Assembly: GCA_966212505.1 (NCBI GenBank)
Contig: CBIHRS010000006.1
Coordinates: forward strand, 62,001-126,000
DNA from: CAMLIZ01 sp966212505
GTDB taxonomy: Bacteria; Pseudomonadota; Gammaproteobacteria; Burkholderiales; Burkholderiaceae_C
Length of the DNA stretch: 64,000 bases
Reading direction: 5' to 3'
The notes under the pieces: model-generated
The model's input: only the letters and a program-made list of their open reading frames with translations
What the model was told of the DNA's origin: nothing
Database searches by the model: none
In this document: piece after piece, positions 51,005-59,651 of the stretch
How positions within the stretch are numbered: the first letter of the stretch is position 1
Layout of the letters: each line of letters opens with the position of its first letter
Made by a program: the position numbers and the translations under genes

Positions 51005-51321
51005 ACGTGACGCTGCGCATCGACGGCACCGAGCACCACGTGCCCGAAGGCCAGAGCCTGGCCGCGCTGCTGCTCGCGCTGCAGGCGCCGTCGCGTCTGT
51101 GTGCCCCCAGGGCTCGGCCAGCCGAGCCCACCCCCCGAGGGGGGGGTGAGAAAACCTTGGGACGGCCCGGCGGTTTTCTCATGAGCGCTGGCGGCACGCC
51201 GCGCACGCCGTTCTGCGGCATGGGCGTGTGCGGCGAATGCCGCGTGACGGTCGATGGCGAGCCGGCCGTGCTGGCCTGCCTGACCGCCTGCCGCGACGGC
51301 CTCGTGGTGAGCACGCGATGA
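51001..51321 (+). CDS. D-hydroxyproline dehydrogenase, HcnA-like [2Fe-2S] subunit, with internal insertion
   Basis: 106 residues. The C-terminal half holds the cluster pattern FCGMGVCGECRV...LACLTAC of HcnA-type small subunits, which carry electrons between the two FAD subunits. The N-terminal part LRIDGTEHHVPEGQSLAALLLAL is normal. Residues about 34-62 are not family sequence: they are translated from a palindromic element (51101-51184), giving APRARPAEPTPRGG and similar. The frame stays open through it. Whether the longer protein still assembles is unknown. Couplings: ATGA with both neighbours. Confidence 0.85.
   Translation: MNVTLRIDGTEHHVPEGQSLAALLLALQAPSRLCAPRARPAEPTPRGGGEKTLGRPGGFLMSAGGTPRTPFCGMGVCGECRVTVDGEPAVLACLTACRDGLVVSTR
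51101..51184. repeat. Palindromic repeat element inside the iron-sulphur subunit gene
   Basis: Three inverted repeats lie in series: GGGCTCGGC/GCCGAGCCC (51110-51129, two-base centre), C6-GA-G8 (51131-51146) and TGAGAAAACC/GGTTTTCTCA (51147-51156 and 51172-51181). The G/C-run hairpin resembles the middle of dispersed repeats A and B, but this element is not a copy of them. Stop codons in the reading frame used are avoided. The element borders are inferred from where family similarity of the protein breaks and resumes. Confidence 0.75.
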
Positions 51322-52613
51322 ACGGCGAGCGCATCGAGGCCGACATCGCGATCGTCGGTGCGGGGCCGGCCGGCATCGCGGCCGCACTGGCGGCCTCGGA
51401 GCGCGGCGCACGCGTCGCGCTGATCGACATGATGGACGAGGCCGGCGGCCGCATCTGGGCCGGCGGCGCGGCGCACGGTGGCACGCGGCGCCAGCATGCG
51501 ATGGACACGCTCGAAGCCCGCGGCGTGCGGCACCTGCGCGGCGTGCGCGCCATCGCCGGGGCGCCGCAGCGGCTGCTGCTGGAAGGTGTCCGCGATGCCT
51601 GCGTCGTCCACTTCGAGCGGCTGATCCTCGCGACCGGTGCGCGCGAGCTGCAGCTGCCCTTTCCGGGCTGGACGCTGCCGGGCGTGATCGCGGCGGGCGG
51701 GCTGCAGCTGATGGTCAAGTCGGGCCTGCGGCTGGAGGGCAAGCGGGTGGTGGTGGCCGGCACGGGGCCGCTGCTGCTGGCCGCCGCCGACACCGCGCGC
51801 CGCGCCGGCGCGCAGGTGGCGTGCATCGCCGAGCAGGCGCCGTTCGATCGCCTGCTGCGCTTCGCGCTGCAGCTGCCACGCTTTCCTGATCGCCTGCTGC
51901 AGGCGCTGCGGCTGCGCGCCGCGCTGGCGCGCACGCCCTATCGCAGCGGCCTGCGCCTGCATGAGGCGCTTGCCGACGAGCAGGGCTGGGTGCGGCAGGT
52001 GACGCTCACCGACGCCCGCGGCCACCTACAGCGCCACGACTGCGACCTGCTCGCCGTCGGCCACTCGCTGGTGCCCGAACTGCAGCTGCCCGCGCTGCTC
52101 GGCTGCCGGCTGCGCGACGACGGCCAGGCTGTGGCCATCGATGCCTTCGGCGCCACCTCTCAGCCCGGCCTCTACGCGGCCGGCGAAGCCACCGGCTTTG
52201 GCGGCTGGCGCAAGGCCTGGATCGAAGGCCGCATCGCGGGCCTGGCCGCCGCCGGCCGGCGCGAAGACGCCGAGCCGCTGCTGCCCCAGGCCGACAAGGA
52301 ACGCCGCTATGCGGCGCTGCTGCAGCAGGCCTTCACGCCGCGCTGCGACGAATCACCGGCGATGACGCCCGAGACCATCGTCTGCCGCTGCGAAGACGTG
52401 CCGCTGTGGCGGCTGGCCGAATGCGGCAGCTGGCGCGAGGCGCGGCTGCAGCAGCGCTGCGGCATGGGCCACTGCCAGGGCCGGCTGTGCGGCGGCGCGC
52501 TCGCGCTGCACCGCGGCTGGCGCACCGGTGCCGACACGCGCATCCCCATCGTGCCGGCTCGGCTCGACACCTTCATCCACCTTGCGCAACTGACAACAGG
52601 AGACTCCGCATGA
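51318..52613 (+). CDS. D-hydroxyproline dehydrogenase, HcnB-like NAD(P)/FAD subunit (alpha)
   Basis: 431 residues. The N-terminal FAD motif is IAIVGAGPAGIAAALAASE; a second nucleotide motif is VVVAGTGPLLLAAADTARR. At the C-terminus there is a BFD-like [2Fe-2S] site (IVCRCEDV, then RCGMGHCQGRLCG). This is the HcnB/soxA-like large subunit of the heterotrimeric dehydrogenase. It overlaps the Fe-S gene and the deaminase gene by four bases each (ATGA). Confidence 0.88.
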   Translation: MNGERIEADIAIVGAGPAGIAAALAASERGARVALIDMMDEAGGRIWAGGAAHGGTRRQHAMDTLEARGVRHLRGVRAIAGAPQRLLLEGVRDACVVHFERLILATGARELQLPFPGWTLPGVIAAGGLQLMVKSGLRLEGKRVVVAGTGPLLLAAADTARRAGAQVACIAEQAPFDRLLRFALQLPRFPDRLLQALRLRAALARTPYRSGLRLHEALADEQGWVRQVTLTDARGHLQRHDCDLLAVGHSLVPELQLPALLGCRLRDDGQAVAIDAFGATSQPGLYAAGEATGFGGWRKAWIEGRIAGLAAAGRREDAEPLLPQADKERRYAALLQQAFTPRCDESPAMTPETIVCRCEDVPLWRLAECGSWREARLQQRCGMGHCQGRLCGGALALHRGWRTGADTRIPIVPARLDTFIHLAQLTTGDSA

Positions 52614-53512
52614 GCCTGCGCTTCCTCGACGGCGTGATCCCCGCGATCACCACGCCTTTCCGCGCCGACGATTCCATCGACCATTCGTTCCTCGGCCGCC
52701 ATGTGCAGCTGATGATGCAAAGCGGCTGCAGCGGCATCGTCGCGCTCGGCTCGCTGGGCGAGGTGGCCACGCTCAGCGTGAACGAGAAACGCGCAGTGCT
52801 CGACACGGTGGTGAATGCCGCCGGCCGCGGCTGCGTGGTCGCCGGCATCGCGGCCCTGTCGACCGCCGATGCGGTGGCGCTGGCCAAGATGGCCCAGGCC
52901 GCCGGCTGCGCTGGGCTGATGGTGCTGCCGCCCTACGTGTACTCCACCGACCCGCGCGAGATGGAAGCGCACATGAGCGCGGTGATCGACGCGACCGACC
53001 TGCCCTGCATCCTCTACAACAACCCGATCGCCTACAAGACCGACTTCAAGCCCGAGCGCGTGGCCGAGCTGTGCGCACAGCATCCGAACCTGGTGGCGAT
53101 CAAGGAATCGAGCGCCGACATCCGCCGCGTGACCGAACTGCGCCGGCTGCTGGGCGACCGGCTGAAGCTGATCATGGGCGTGGACGACCTGATCGTCGAA
53201 GGCATTGCCGCCGGCGCCACCGGCTGGATCGCCGGACTGGTCAATGCCTTCCCGCAGGAATCGGTGCGGCTGTTCGACTTCGCGCGCGCCGGCCGCTGGG
53301 CCGAGGGGCGGCGGCTCTATGAATGGTTCCTGCCGCTGCTGCGGCTGGACACCGTGCCCAAGTTCGTGCAGCTGATCAAGCTGACGCAGGAAATGGTGGG
53401 CCTGGGCAGCGCCCGCGTGCGCGCGCCGCGGCTCGCGCTCGAAGGCGCCGAGCTGGCCGAAGCCCGCGCGCTGATCCAGCATGCCATCGACATGCGGCCC
53501 AAGCTTGACTGA
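52610..53512 (+). CDS. lhpC: Pyrroline-4-hydroxy-2-carboxylate deaminase (DapA family)
   Basis: 300 residues with the DapA TIM-barrel: Schiff-base Lys165 (NLVAIKESSAD), Tyr136 (ILYNNP), and GSLGEVATLSVNEK instead of the GTTGE of true dihydrodipicolinate synthase. Position after the hydroxyproline dehydrogenase makes it the deaminase giving 2-oxoglutarate semialdehyde. The semialdehyde dehydrogenase that would finish the pathway is not in the window. Confidence 0.9.
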   Translation: MSLRFLDGVIPAITTPFRADDSIDHSFLGRHVQLMMQSGCSGIVALGSLGEVATLSVNEKRAVLDTVVNAAGRGCVVAGIAALSTADAVALAKMAQAAGCAGLMVLPPYVYSTDPREMEAHMSAVIDATDLPCILYNNPIAYKTDFKPERVAELCAQHPNLVAIKESSADIRRVTELRRLLGDRLKLIMGVDDLIVEGIAAGATGWIAGLVNAFPQESVRLFDFARAGRWAEGRRLYEWFLPLLRLDTVPKFVQLIKLTQEMVGLGSARVRAPRLALEGAELAEARALIQHAIDMRPKLD

Positions 53513-53522
53513 AACTCCCGGC

Positions 53523-54893
53523 ATGTTCGCCGCCACCACCTACCAGCAGCGCCGCCGCGCGCTGGGCCAGCGCCTGGGCTCCGGCCTGGTGCTGCTGCTC
53601 GGCCACCGCGACAGCCCGATGAACTATCGCGACAACGCCTACGACTTCCGGCAGGACGCGAGCTTCTCGTACTTCTGCGGGCTGGACCAGCCCGACCTCG
53701 CGTTGCTGATCGACGTCGAAGCCGGCGAGGCCACGCTGTTCGCCGACGATGCCGACGTGGACCACGAGGTGTGGACCGGCCCGCTGCCCACGGCCGCCGA
53801 GCGTGCGGCCCGTGCGGGCATCGAGCTGCACGCGCCGCGGGCCGCATTGCGTGAGCGCATCGCCTGGGCGCTGGCCCAGGGCCGCGGCGTCCACACGCTG
53901 CCGGCCTACCGCGCCGAGACGCAGCTCGAGCTGCAATCGCTGCTCGGCGACGTGCAGCCCAGCCTGCCGCTGGTGCAGGCGGTGGTCGCGCTGCGCTCGG
54001 TGAAATCCGCCGAAGAGGTGGCCGAGATCGAGGATGCGCTGCAGGTCACCGCCGAGATGCACCGCCTCGCGATGCGCCTCAGCCGGCCCGGCGTGGTCGA
54101 GCAGGAAGTCGTCGGCGCGATGGAAGGGCTGGCGCTCGCACGCGGCCGGCGGCTCGCGTATGCGGCCATCTTCTCCAGCCGCGGCGAGATCCTGCACAAC
54201 CACGACCACAGCGTGCGGCTGAAGGGCGGCGAGATGATCGTCAACGACTCGGGCGCCAACTCGCCGCGCGGCTATGCGTCGGACATCACCCGCACCATCC
54301 CCGTGGGCGGGCGCTTCACCGGCCTGCAGGCCGAGGTCTACGACCTGGTGCTGGCGGCGCAGCTCGCGGCCATCGGCGCCGCAAAGCCCGGCGTGCCCTA
54401 CCGCGACGTGCACCGCCTGGCCTGCCGCACGATGGTGCAGGGCCTGAAGGACCTCGGCTTCATGCGCGGCGATGCCGACGAGGCGGTGGACGCCGGCGCG
54501 CATGCGATCTTCTTCCCCTGCGGCACCGGCCACATGATGGGGCTGGACGTGCACGACATGGAGGGCCTGGGCGAAGACCACGTGGGCTACGGCGAGGGCT
54601 TCGTGCGCGACCCGCGCTTCGGCTGGAAGTCATTGCGGCTTGCGCGGCCGCTGCAGCCCGGCTGGGTGGTGACCATCGAGCCCGGCGTCTACATCAACCC
54701 GCTGCTGACGAACCGCTGGAAGGCCGAGGGCCGGCATGCGCCCTTCATCGACTACGCGATGTTCGAGCGCCACGCGGCCTTCGGCGGCATCCGCATCGAG
54801 GATGACGTGCTGATCACGCCGGAGGGCCCGCGGGTGCTGGGGCCGGCGATCCCGAAGGCGAGGGCCGAAGTCGAGGCCTCGTCGGCGCCGTGA
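53523..54893 (+). CDS. Xaa-Pro aminopeptidase (aminopeptidase P, M24B)
   Basis: 456 residues. An N-terminal AMP_N domain covers about 1-150, with the M24 catalytic domain after it. The metal ligands are the two Asp in NDSGANSPRGYASDITRT, His in CGTGHMMGLDVHD, Glu in VTIEPGVY and Glu in IRIEDDVL. It removes N-terminal residues that precede proline (or hydroxyproline). The gene starts ten bases after the deaminase gene and is joined by GTGA to a Crp-family regulator, so it belongs to the hydroxyproline transcript. Confidence 0.93.
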   Translation: MFAATTYQQRRRALGQRLGSGLVLLLGHRDSPMNYRDNAYDFRQDASFSYFCGLDQPDLALLIDVEAGEATLFADDADVDHEVWTGPLPTAAERAARAGIELHAPRAALRERIAWALAQGRGVHTLPAYRAETQLELQSLLGDVQPSLPLVQAVVALRSVKSAEEVAEIEDALQVTAEMHRLAMRLSRPGVVEQEVVGAMEGLALARGRRLAYAAIFSSRGEILHNHDHSVRLKGGEMIVNDSGANSPRGYASDITRTIPVGGRFTGLQAEVYDLVLAAQLAAIGAAKPGVPYRDVHRLACRTMVQGLKDLGFMRGDADEAVDAGAHAIFFPCGTGHMMGLDVHDMEGLGEDHVGYGEGFVRDPRFGWKSLRLARPLQPGWVVTIEPGVYINPLLTNRWKAEGRHAPFIDYAMFERHAAFGGIRIEDDVLITPEGPRVLGPAIPKARAEVEASSAP

Positions 54894-55480
54894 CGCCCCT
54901 GCCGTCCGGGCTGGCGGCCACCCTGCGCGAACTGAGCGCCGGCGCCACGTTGTTCCGGTGCGGCGACCGCGTGACCTCGATGTACCTCGTCGAGGCCGGA
55001 CAGGTCGAGCTGAGCCGCACTCTGGAGAACGGCAGCCTGCTGCCGCTGGCCTCCTACGGACCAGGACAGTGGGTGGCCGAGGCATCGCTGTTCTCGTCTG
55101 CCTATCACTGCGATGCGGCCGCGCTGACACCGGTCCGCCTGCAGCGGGTGTCCAAGCCAGCCCTGCTGCAGACCTTGCGGGCCGACCCCGACGCGATGCT
55201 GGCACTGCTGGCCCAGCAGGCGCGATCGCTGCAGGCCCTGCGCACCGCGAGCGAACTGCGCAACCTTCGCCCGCTCGCAGCGCGCATGCTGGCCTGGCTG
55301 GAGGTGCAGGCCACCGATCGCGACGGCTGGGTCTCGCCGGCCGGCCACTGGAAGGCGACCGCCCGGATGCTGGGCGCTTCGCACGAGGCGCTGTACCGCT
55401 GCCTGGCCACGCTCGAAGCGCAAGGCTTGGTCGAGCGGCACGAGGGGCGCATACGCCGCCGCAGGCCTCCGGCGGTATGA
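54890..55480 (+). CDS. Crp/Fnr-family transcriptional regulator
   Basis: 196 residues. A cNMP-type barrel (10-110, LFRCGDRVTSMYLVEAGQVELSR) is followed by a dimer helix and a winged helix (WKATARMLGASHEALYRCLATLEAQG). It lacks the N-terminal cysteines of FNR. The GTG start overlaps the aminopeptidase stop (GTGA). Its position as the last gene of the hydroxyproline/aminopeptidase string suggests local control, but no site was identified. Confidence 0.85.
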   Translation: MTPLPSGLAATLRELSAGATLFRCGDRVTSMYLVEAGQVELSRTLENGSLLPLASYGPGQWVAEASLFSSAYHCDAAALTPVRLQRVSKPALLQTLRADPDAMLALLAQQARSLQALRTASELRNLRPLAARMLAWLEVQATDRDGWVSPAGHWKATARMLGASHEALYRCLATLEAQGLVERHEGRIRRRRPPAV

Positions 55481-55544
55481 CCGCCGTCATCCGCGCCGCC
55501 ACGGCCCGGTCTCCAGAATGCGGTGCGCAACAAGGAGACGCACG

Positions 55545-56093
55545 ATGGCACTTCGACCCAACACCCCGCTGGCCCTGCTGCTGTGTCTGCTGTGGGCCGG
55601 CGCTGCCGGGGCGCAGAGCGCGTCGGACTATGCCGCCTGGCGCCACCGGGAGATCAAGGCGCTGTCGGCCCAGCAGATCGACGATCTGACCGAAGGCCGC
55701 GGCATGGGCCTCTCGCTGCCGGCAGAACTCAATGGCGCACCAGGACCGCTGCATGCGCTCGCGCTGGCGCAGGTGCTGGAGCTCACGCCGGCCCAGGCCG
55801 GCGACCTCGAGCGCGTCGTGACCGAGATGAAACACCAGGCGCGACAGCTCGGCCGCCAGGTGATCGAGGCCGAACGAGCGCTGGACGAGGCGTTTCGCGA
55901 CGGCACCGCCAGTGAACACGACACCGCCCGGCTGAGCGCGCAGGCCGCTGCGCTGCAGGGCCAGCTGCGCAACGTGCATCTGCAGGCCCATCTGCGCACG
56001 CGGCGCCTGCTCTCGCCGCAGCAGGTCGCCGCCTACCAGCGGGCCCGGGGATATGCCGAGGAACCAGGGCATCCCGGCCACGCCCATCACTGA
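55545..56093 (+). CDS. Periplasmic Spy/CpxP-like protein (heavy-metal resistance/LTXXQ type)
   Basis: 182 residues. The signal peptide is about 1-24 (ending AAGA); the mature protein is almost wholly helical with LTPAQAGDLERVVTEMKHQA and LSPQQVAAYQRARGY, as in LTXXQ/CpxP-like chaperones. It carries SAQQIDDLTEGRGMGLSLPAELNG, a motif often seen in this type. The C-terminus is histidine-rich (HPGHAHH), possibly metal-binding. AAGGAG precedes the ATG. Confidence 0.8.
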   Translation: MALRPNTPLALLLCLLWAGAAGAQSASDYAAWRHREIKALSAQQIDDLTEGRGMGLSLPAELNGAPGPLHALALAQVLELTPAQAGDLERVVTEMKHQARQLGRQVIEAERALDEAFRDGTASEHDTARLSAQAAALQGQLRNVHLQAHLRTRRLLSPQQVAAYQRARGYAEEPGHPGHAHH

Positions 56094-56107
56094 GCAGACC
56101 GGTTCCC

Positions 56108-56113
56108 TAAAAT
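56108..56113 (+). promoter_or_regulatory. Candidate -10 element giving a leaderless mnmA mRNA
   Basis: TAAAAT ends seven bases before the A of the mnmA start codon, as for argS; the shared context is CCCTAAAAT followed by a CGG two or three bases on. No -35 hexamer and no separate ribosome-binding site can be seen. Confidence 0.45.
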
Positions 56114-56119
56114 TCGGGG

Positions 56120-57226
56120 ATGAGTTCCCCCAAGCAGCGCGTGGTCGTCGGCCTGTCCGGCGGCGTCGATTCGGCCGTGTCGGCCCATCTGTTGAAGCAG
56201 GCCGGCCACGAGGTCGTCGGCATCTTCATGAAGAACTGGGAGGACGATGATGACGACGAATACTGCTCGTCGCGGCAGGATTTCCTCGACGCCGCCTCGG
56301 TGGCCGACGTGCTCGGCATCGAGATCGAGCATGTGAACTTCGCGGCCGAGTACAAGGACCGCGTGTTCGCCGAATTCCTGCGCGAATACCAGGCCGGCCG
56401 CACCCCCAACCCCGACGTGCTGTGCAACGCCGAGATCAAGTTCAAGGCCTTCCTCGACCATGCGATGCGCCTGGGTGCGGAGAAGATCGCCACCGGCCAC
56501 TACGCCCGGGTGCGCCAGGTAGGCAGCGAATTCCAGCTGCTCAAGGGCCTGGACCCGCTGAAGGACCAGAGCTACTTCCTGCACCGCCTCAACCAGGCCC
56601 AGCTCGCGAAGACCATGTTCCCGGTGGGCGAGCTGCCCAAGACCGAGGTGCGCCGCATCGCCGCCGAGATCGGACTGCCCAACGCGAAGAAGAAAGATTC
56701 GACCGGCATCTGCTTCATCGGCGAGCGGCCGTTCCGCGAGTTCCTCAACCGCTACCTCTCCAACCAGCCCGGCCCGATCAAGGACGACCGCGGCCGCACG
56801 ATCGGCGAGCACGTGGGCCTGAGCTTCTACACGCTGGGCCAGCGCAAGGGCATCGGCATCGGCGGCCTCAAGGAAAAGGGCGCGCCGCGCGGTGGCGGCG
56901 AGCACGAGCCGTGGTTCGTGGCGCGCAAGGACATAGCGCGCAACACGCTCTACGTGGTGCAGGGACACGACCATCCCTGGCTGCTGCAGCACACGCTGAC
57001 CGCTGACGACACCAGCTGGGTTGCCGGCCACGCACCCGCTGCGGGCCACATCGCCGCGAAGACGCGCTACCGCCAGGCCGATGCAGCCTGCGAGTTCACG
57101 CCGGGCGAACCGGCCTTCACGCTGCGCTTCGGCGAGGCACAGTGGGCGGTCACGCCCGGTCAGTCGGCCGTGCTGTATGACGGCGAGGTGTGCCTAGGGG
57201 GTGGGGTGATCGCGTCGGCCGCGTAA
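56120..57226 (+). CDS. mnmA: tRNA-specific 2-thiouridylase MnmA
   Basis: 368 residues. The PP-loop is GLSGGVDSAV; the catalytic cysteines are in PDVLCNAEIKF and STGICFIGER. It thiolates U34 of tRNA-Lys, -Glu and -Gln. Length is normal. The 112 bases after the stop show no feature I can name. The start follows a -10-like sequence directly, suggesting a leaderless mRNA. Confidence 0.97.
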   Translation: MSSPKQRVVVGLSGGVDSAVSAHLLKQAGHEVVGIFMKNWEDDDDDEYCSSRQDFLDAASVADVLGIEIEHVNFAAEYKDRVFAEFLREYQAGRTPNPDVLCNAEIKFKAFLDHAMRLGAEKIATGHYARVRQVGSEFQLLKGLDPLKDQSYFLHRLNQAQLAKTMFPVGELPKTEVRRIAAEIGLPNAKKKDSTGICFIGERPFREFLNRYLSNQPGPIKDDRGRTIGEHVGLSFYTLGQRKGIGIGGLKEKGAPRGGGEHEPWFVARKDIARNTLYVVQGHDHPWLLQHTLTADDTSWVAGHAPAAGHIAAKTRYRQADAACEFTPGEPAFTLRFGEAQWAVTPGQSAVLYDGEVCLGGGVIASAA

Positions 57227-57338
57227 TCCGATTGCCCATTGTTTGTCTGTGCAACAGCCCTGTTGGCTGCAGCACGGCTGGCTCGCAGAGCGGCCGCTGT
57301 GCGATAGGTGGCAGCCCTGAGCGCCTGAACCACGGCGC

Positions 57339-57875
57339 TCAGCGCACGCCCGGCAGTGCACCGCCCCGCGCCGTCCGCACCACGGGGCAATTGACGACGA
57401 TGCGCGTGGTCTCCAGCGCCACCTCGCCCTTCTCGGCCGCCGCCAGCACTTCTTCCTCCGAGCGCAGCACGCGCGGCGCGGTGCCCGGCTGCCAGCTCAC
57501 CTTCACGATGACCCACAACGGGCTGTACGACCCATCGCGACTGCCCGCGCCCACCGGCTGCGGCACCGAGGGCAGCACGCTGCCCTGGTTGAAATTGACG
57601 ACCTTGTAGATACGCTCTACCGAGGAGCGCTGCCCCGGCCGCGGCGGGCCCTCGGGCAGCGCCTCTGCCAAGCGCGGCACATGGTTGGCACCGGCCTCAC
57701 GCGCCATCGCGAGATCGGACACGTCGGTGGTCACGTAGTCCACCGGCTGGCCTTCGTACCAACCGGAGCGCAGCGGCAACTCCACGAAGCCCGGGCGCAC
57801 GAAGCCTAGGCTCGCACAACCGGCCAGCCAAGCCAGCGCTGCCGCACTCCACCACGCCATCCGTCGCACTGCCAT
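57339..57875 (-). CDS. Hypothetical lipoprotein
   Basis: 178 residues. The signal ends WLAGC, a lipobox (Cys20), and the mature part contains YEGQPVDYVTTDVSDLAMAR and EGVARIVVNCP-like ending VALETTRIVVNCPVVR. No domain I recognise. The ATG at 57875 has GAAGGG seven bases upstream; an ATG at 57881 is also possible. It is divergent from the DUF72 gene. The mature domain is about 160 residues with a single C-terminal cysteine besides the lipidated one. Confidence 0.7.
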   Translation of the reverse strand: MAVRRMAWWSAAALAWLAGCASLGFVRPGFVELPLRSGWYEGQPVDYVTTDVSDLAMAREAGANHVPRLAEALPEGPPRPGQRSSVERIYKVVNFNQGSVLPSVPQPVGAGSRDGSYSPLWVIVKVSWQPGTAPRVLRSEEEVLAAAEKGEVALETTRIVVNCPVVRTARGGALPGVR

Positions 57876-57962
57876 CTGCATGCCCTTCGCCAGCCCGTCG
57901 AGCGGATTGTGCGGCCCCGCGCCAGAATCGGCGATCCACCCCACATGCAAGGAGAGGCGTTG

Positions 57963-58784
57963 ATGGCAACGGAGCAATCCGCGGGCACGATCCGCGTGGG
58001 CATCGGCGGCTGGACCTACGAGCCCTGGCGCGAGACCTTCTATCCGAGCGACCTGCCGGCGCGGCGCGAGCTCGAATACGCGAGCCGGCAGGTCACCGCG
58101 ATCGAGATCAACGGCACCTACTACAGCACGCAGAGCCCGGCCAGCTTCCAGAAGTGGCACGACGAGACGCCCGACGACTTCATGTTCGCGGTCAAGGCCA
58201 ACCGCTTCGCGACCAACCGGCGCGTGCTGGCCGAGGCGGGCGAATCGGTGGAGCGCTTCATCGGCAGCGGGCTCGCGAAGCTGGGCGCCAAGCTCGGGCC
58301 GATCCTGTGGCAGTTCGCGCCGACCAAGCGCTTCGATGCAGCCGACTTCGAGGCCTTTCTGAAGCTGCTGCCCACGAGCCTGGAAGGCCGGCCGCTGCGC
58401 CACGTGCTCGACGTGCGGCACGACAGCTTCCTGGTGCCCGAGTTCCTGGCGCTGGCGCGGCAATACCGCTGCGGCACGGTGATCACCGATTCCGACGACT
58501 ACCCGTCGTTCACCAACCTGACCACCGATTTCGTCTACCTGCGGATGATGCGCTGCGAATCCGCGCGGCTCACCGGCTACTCGCCCGAGGTGCTCGATGC
58601 CTGGGCCGCCTGCACGCGCGCCTGGGCCGCCGGCGGCGAGCCCACCGGCGCGCCACGTATAGAGGCCGACCCGGTGACGCCCGAGCGCCGGCCGCGCGAT
58701 GTGTTCGCCTTCATGATCAACGGCGCCAAGGAGCGGGCGCCCGCGGCGGCCCGGGAGCTGCTGCGCCGGTTGCGCGGCGAGTAA
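57963..58784 (+). CDS. DUF72 domain protein
   Basis: 273 residues. The family hallmarks are VGIGGWTYEPWRETFYP near the N-terminus, EINGTYYSTQ and FAVKANRF, forming a TIM-barrel-like fold. DUF72 proteins are widespread and of unknown function. The gene starts with AAGGAGAGG upstream and is divergent from the lipoprotein gene. A conserved late motif is VYLRMMRCE. Confidence 0.9.
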   Translation: MATEQSAGTIRVGIGGWTYEPWRETFYPSDLPARRELEYASRQVTAIEINGTYYSTQSPASFQKWHDETPDDFMFAVKANRFATNRRVLAEAGESVERFIGSGLAKLGAKLGPILWQFAPTKRFDAADFEAFLKLLPTSLEGRPLRHVLDVRHDSFLVPEFLALARQYRCGTVITDSDDYPSFTNLTTDFVYLRMMRCESARLTGYSPEVLDAWAACTRAWAAGGEPTGAPRIEADPVTPERRPRDVFAFMINGAKERAPAAARELLRRLRGE

Positions 58785-58827
58785 TCTGCCCATGGCCGCG
58801 CGGCCGCCGTTGTGGCACGCTGCGCGC

Positions 58828-59577
58828 ATGGCGAAGATCGCACGACGAGCCTGGCTCCGCATCGGGCTGGCGGCCGGCCTGGCCGGTTGCGCAGCCGCGT
58901 CATCGGCCGCCGAGCCGGTGCGCGTCAACGTCGACGAGTCCAACCCACCCTTCATGTTCGGCCGCGACGGCAAGGCCGCGGGCGTCTATCCGGCGCTGAT
59001 GGCCGCGGCCTTCCAGGAGATGCGCGTGGAGCTGCGCATCGAGGCCAAGCCCTGGCGGCGCGCGCTGATGGAGCTCGACGCTGCACAGGCCGGCGTGGGC
59101 GGCATCTACAAGAACACCGAGCGCCTCGCCAAATACGACTTCAGCGAGCCGATGTACGTGGAGCGCATCAACGTCTACGTGCCGGCCGGGCGCTACTTCA
59201 GCTACACCCGACTGGCCGACCTCGAAGGCAAGCGCGTGGGCGTGATCCGCGGATGGAGCTATGGCGATGACTTCGACCGCGCACGCAACGCCGGTCGCCT
59301 GCTCGCCGAAGAGGTCGACAGCGACGAGCAGAACTTCCGCAAGCTCGCCATCGGCCGCATCGATGCGCTGCTGGCGATCGACGAGGCCGGCACGGCGCAG
59401 CTGCGGCAGCACGCCGGCCTGCGCCTGGCCGGCACGATGGTGGAGAACCCGACCTACCTGGCATTCCACAAGTCGGCGCACCAGGCGGCCCTGCTCGAGC
59501 GCTTCAATGCGGCGCTGGCCCGGTTGAAGAAATCGGGCCGGCTCGAAAGCATCGTCGGCGAGGCCATCGCCCGTTAG
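58828..59577 (+). CDS. Periplasmic substrate-binding protein (SBP_bac_3 type)
   Basis: 249 residues. The N-terminus (MAKIARRAWLRIGLAAGLAG) resembles a Tat or lipoprotein signal, with a possible lipobox LAGC at 28-31. The rest is a type 3 solute-binding fold (VNVDESNPPFMF, KPWRRALMELDAAQAGVGGIYKN, DLEGKRVGVIRGWSYG). No transporter genes are adjacent, so it may be an orphan receptor. The start is chosen at ATG 58828 because it gives the signal sequence. Confidence 0.8.
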   Translation: MAKIARRAWLRIGLAAGLAGCAAASSAAEPVRVNVDESNPPFMFGRDGKAAGVYPALMAAAFQEMRVELRIEAKPWRRALMELDAAQAGVGGIYKNTERLAKYDFSEPMYVERINVYVPAGRYFSYTRLADLEGKRVGVIRGWSYGDDFDRARNAGRLLAEEVDSDEQNFRKLAIGRIDALLAIDEAGTAQLRQHAGLRLAGTMVENPTYLAFHKSAHQAALLERFNAALARLKKSGRLESIVGEAIAR

Positions 59578-59651
59578 GAGCTGGGCTTTCACTTGAAACC
59601 CGGCCCGCGCCTGCCTATCGTGTGCTTTTTCACGATACGCCAGGAGAGGCC

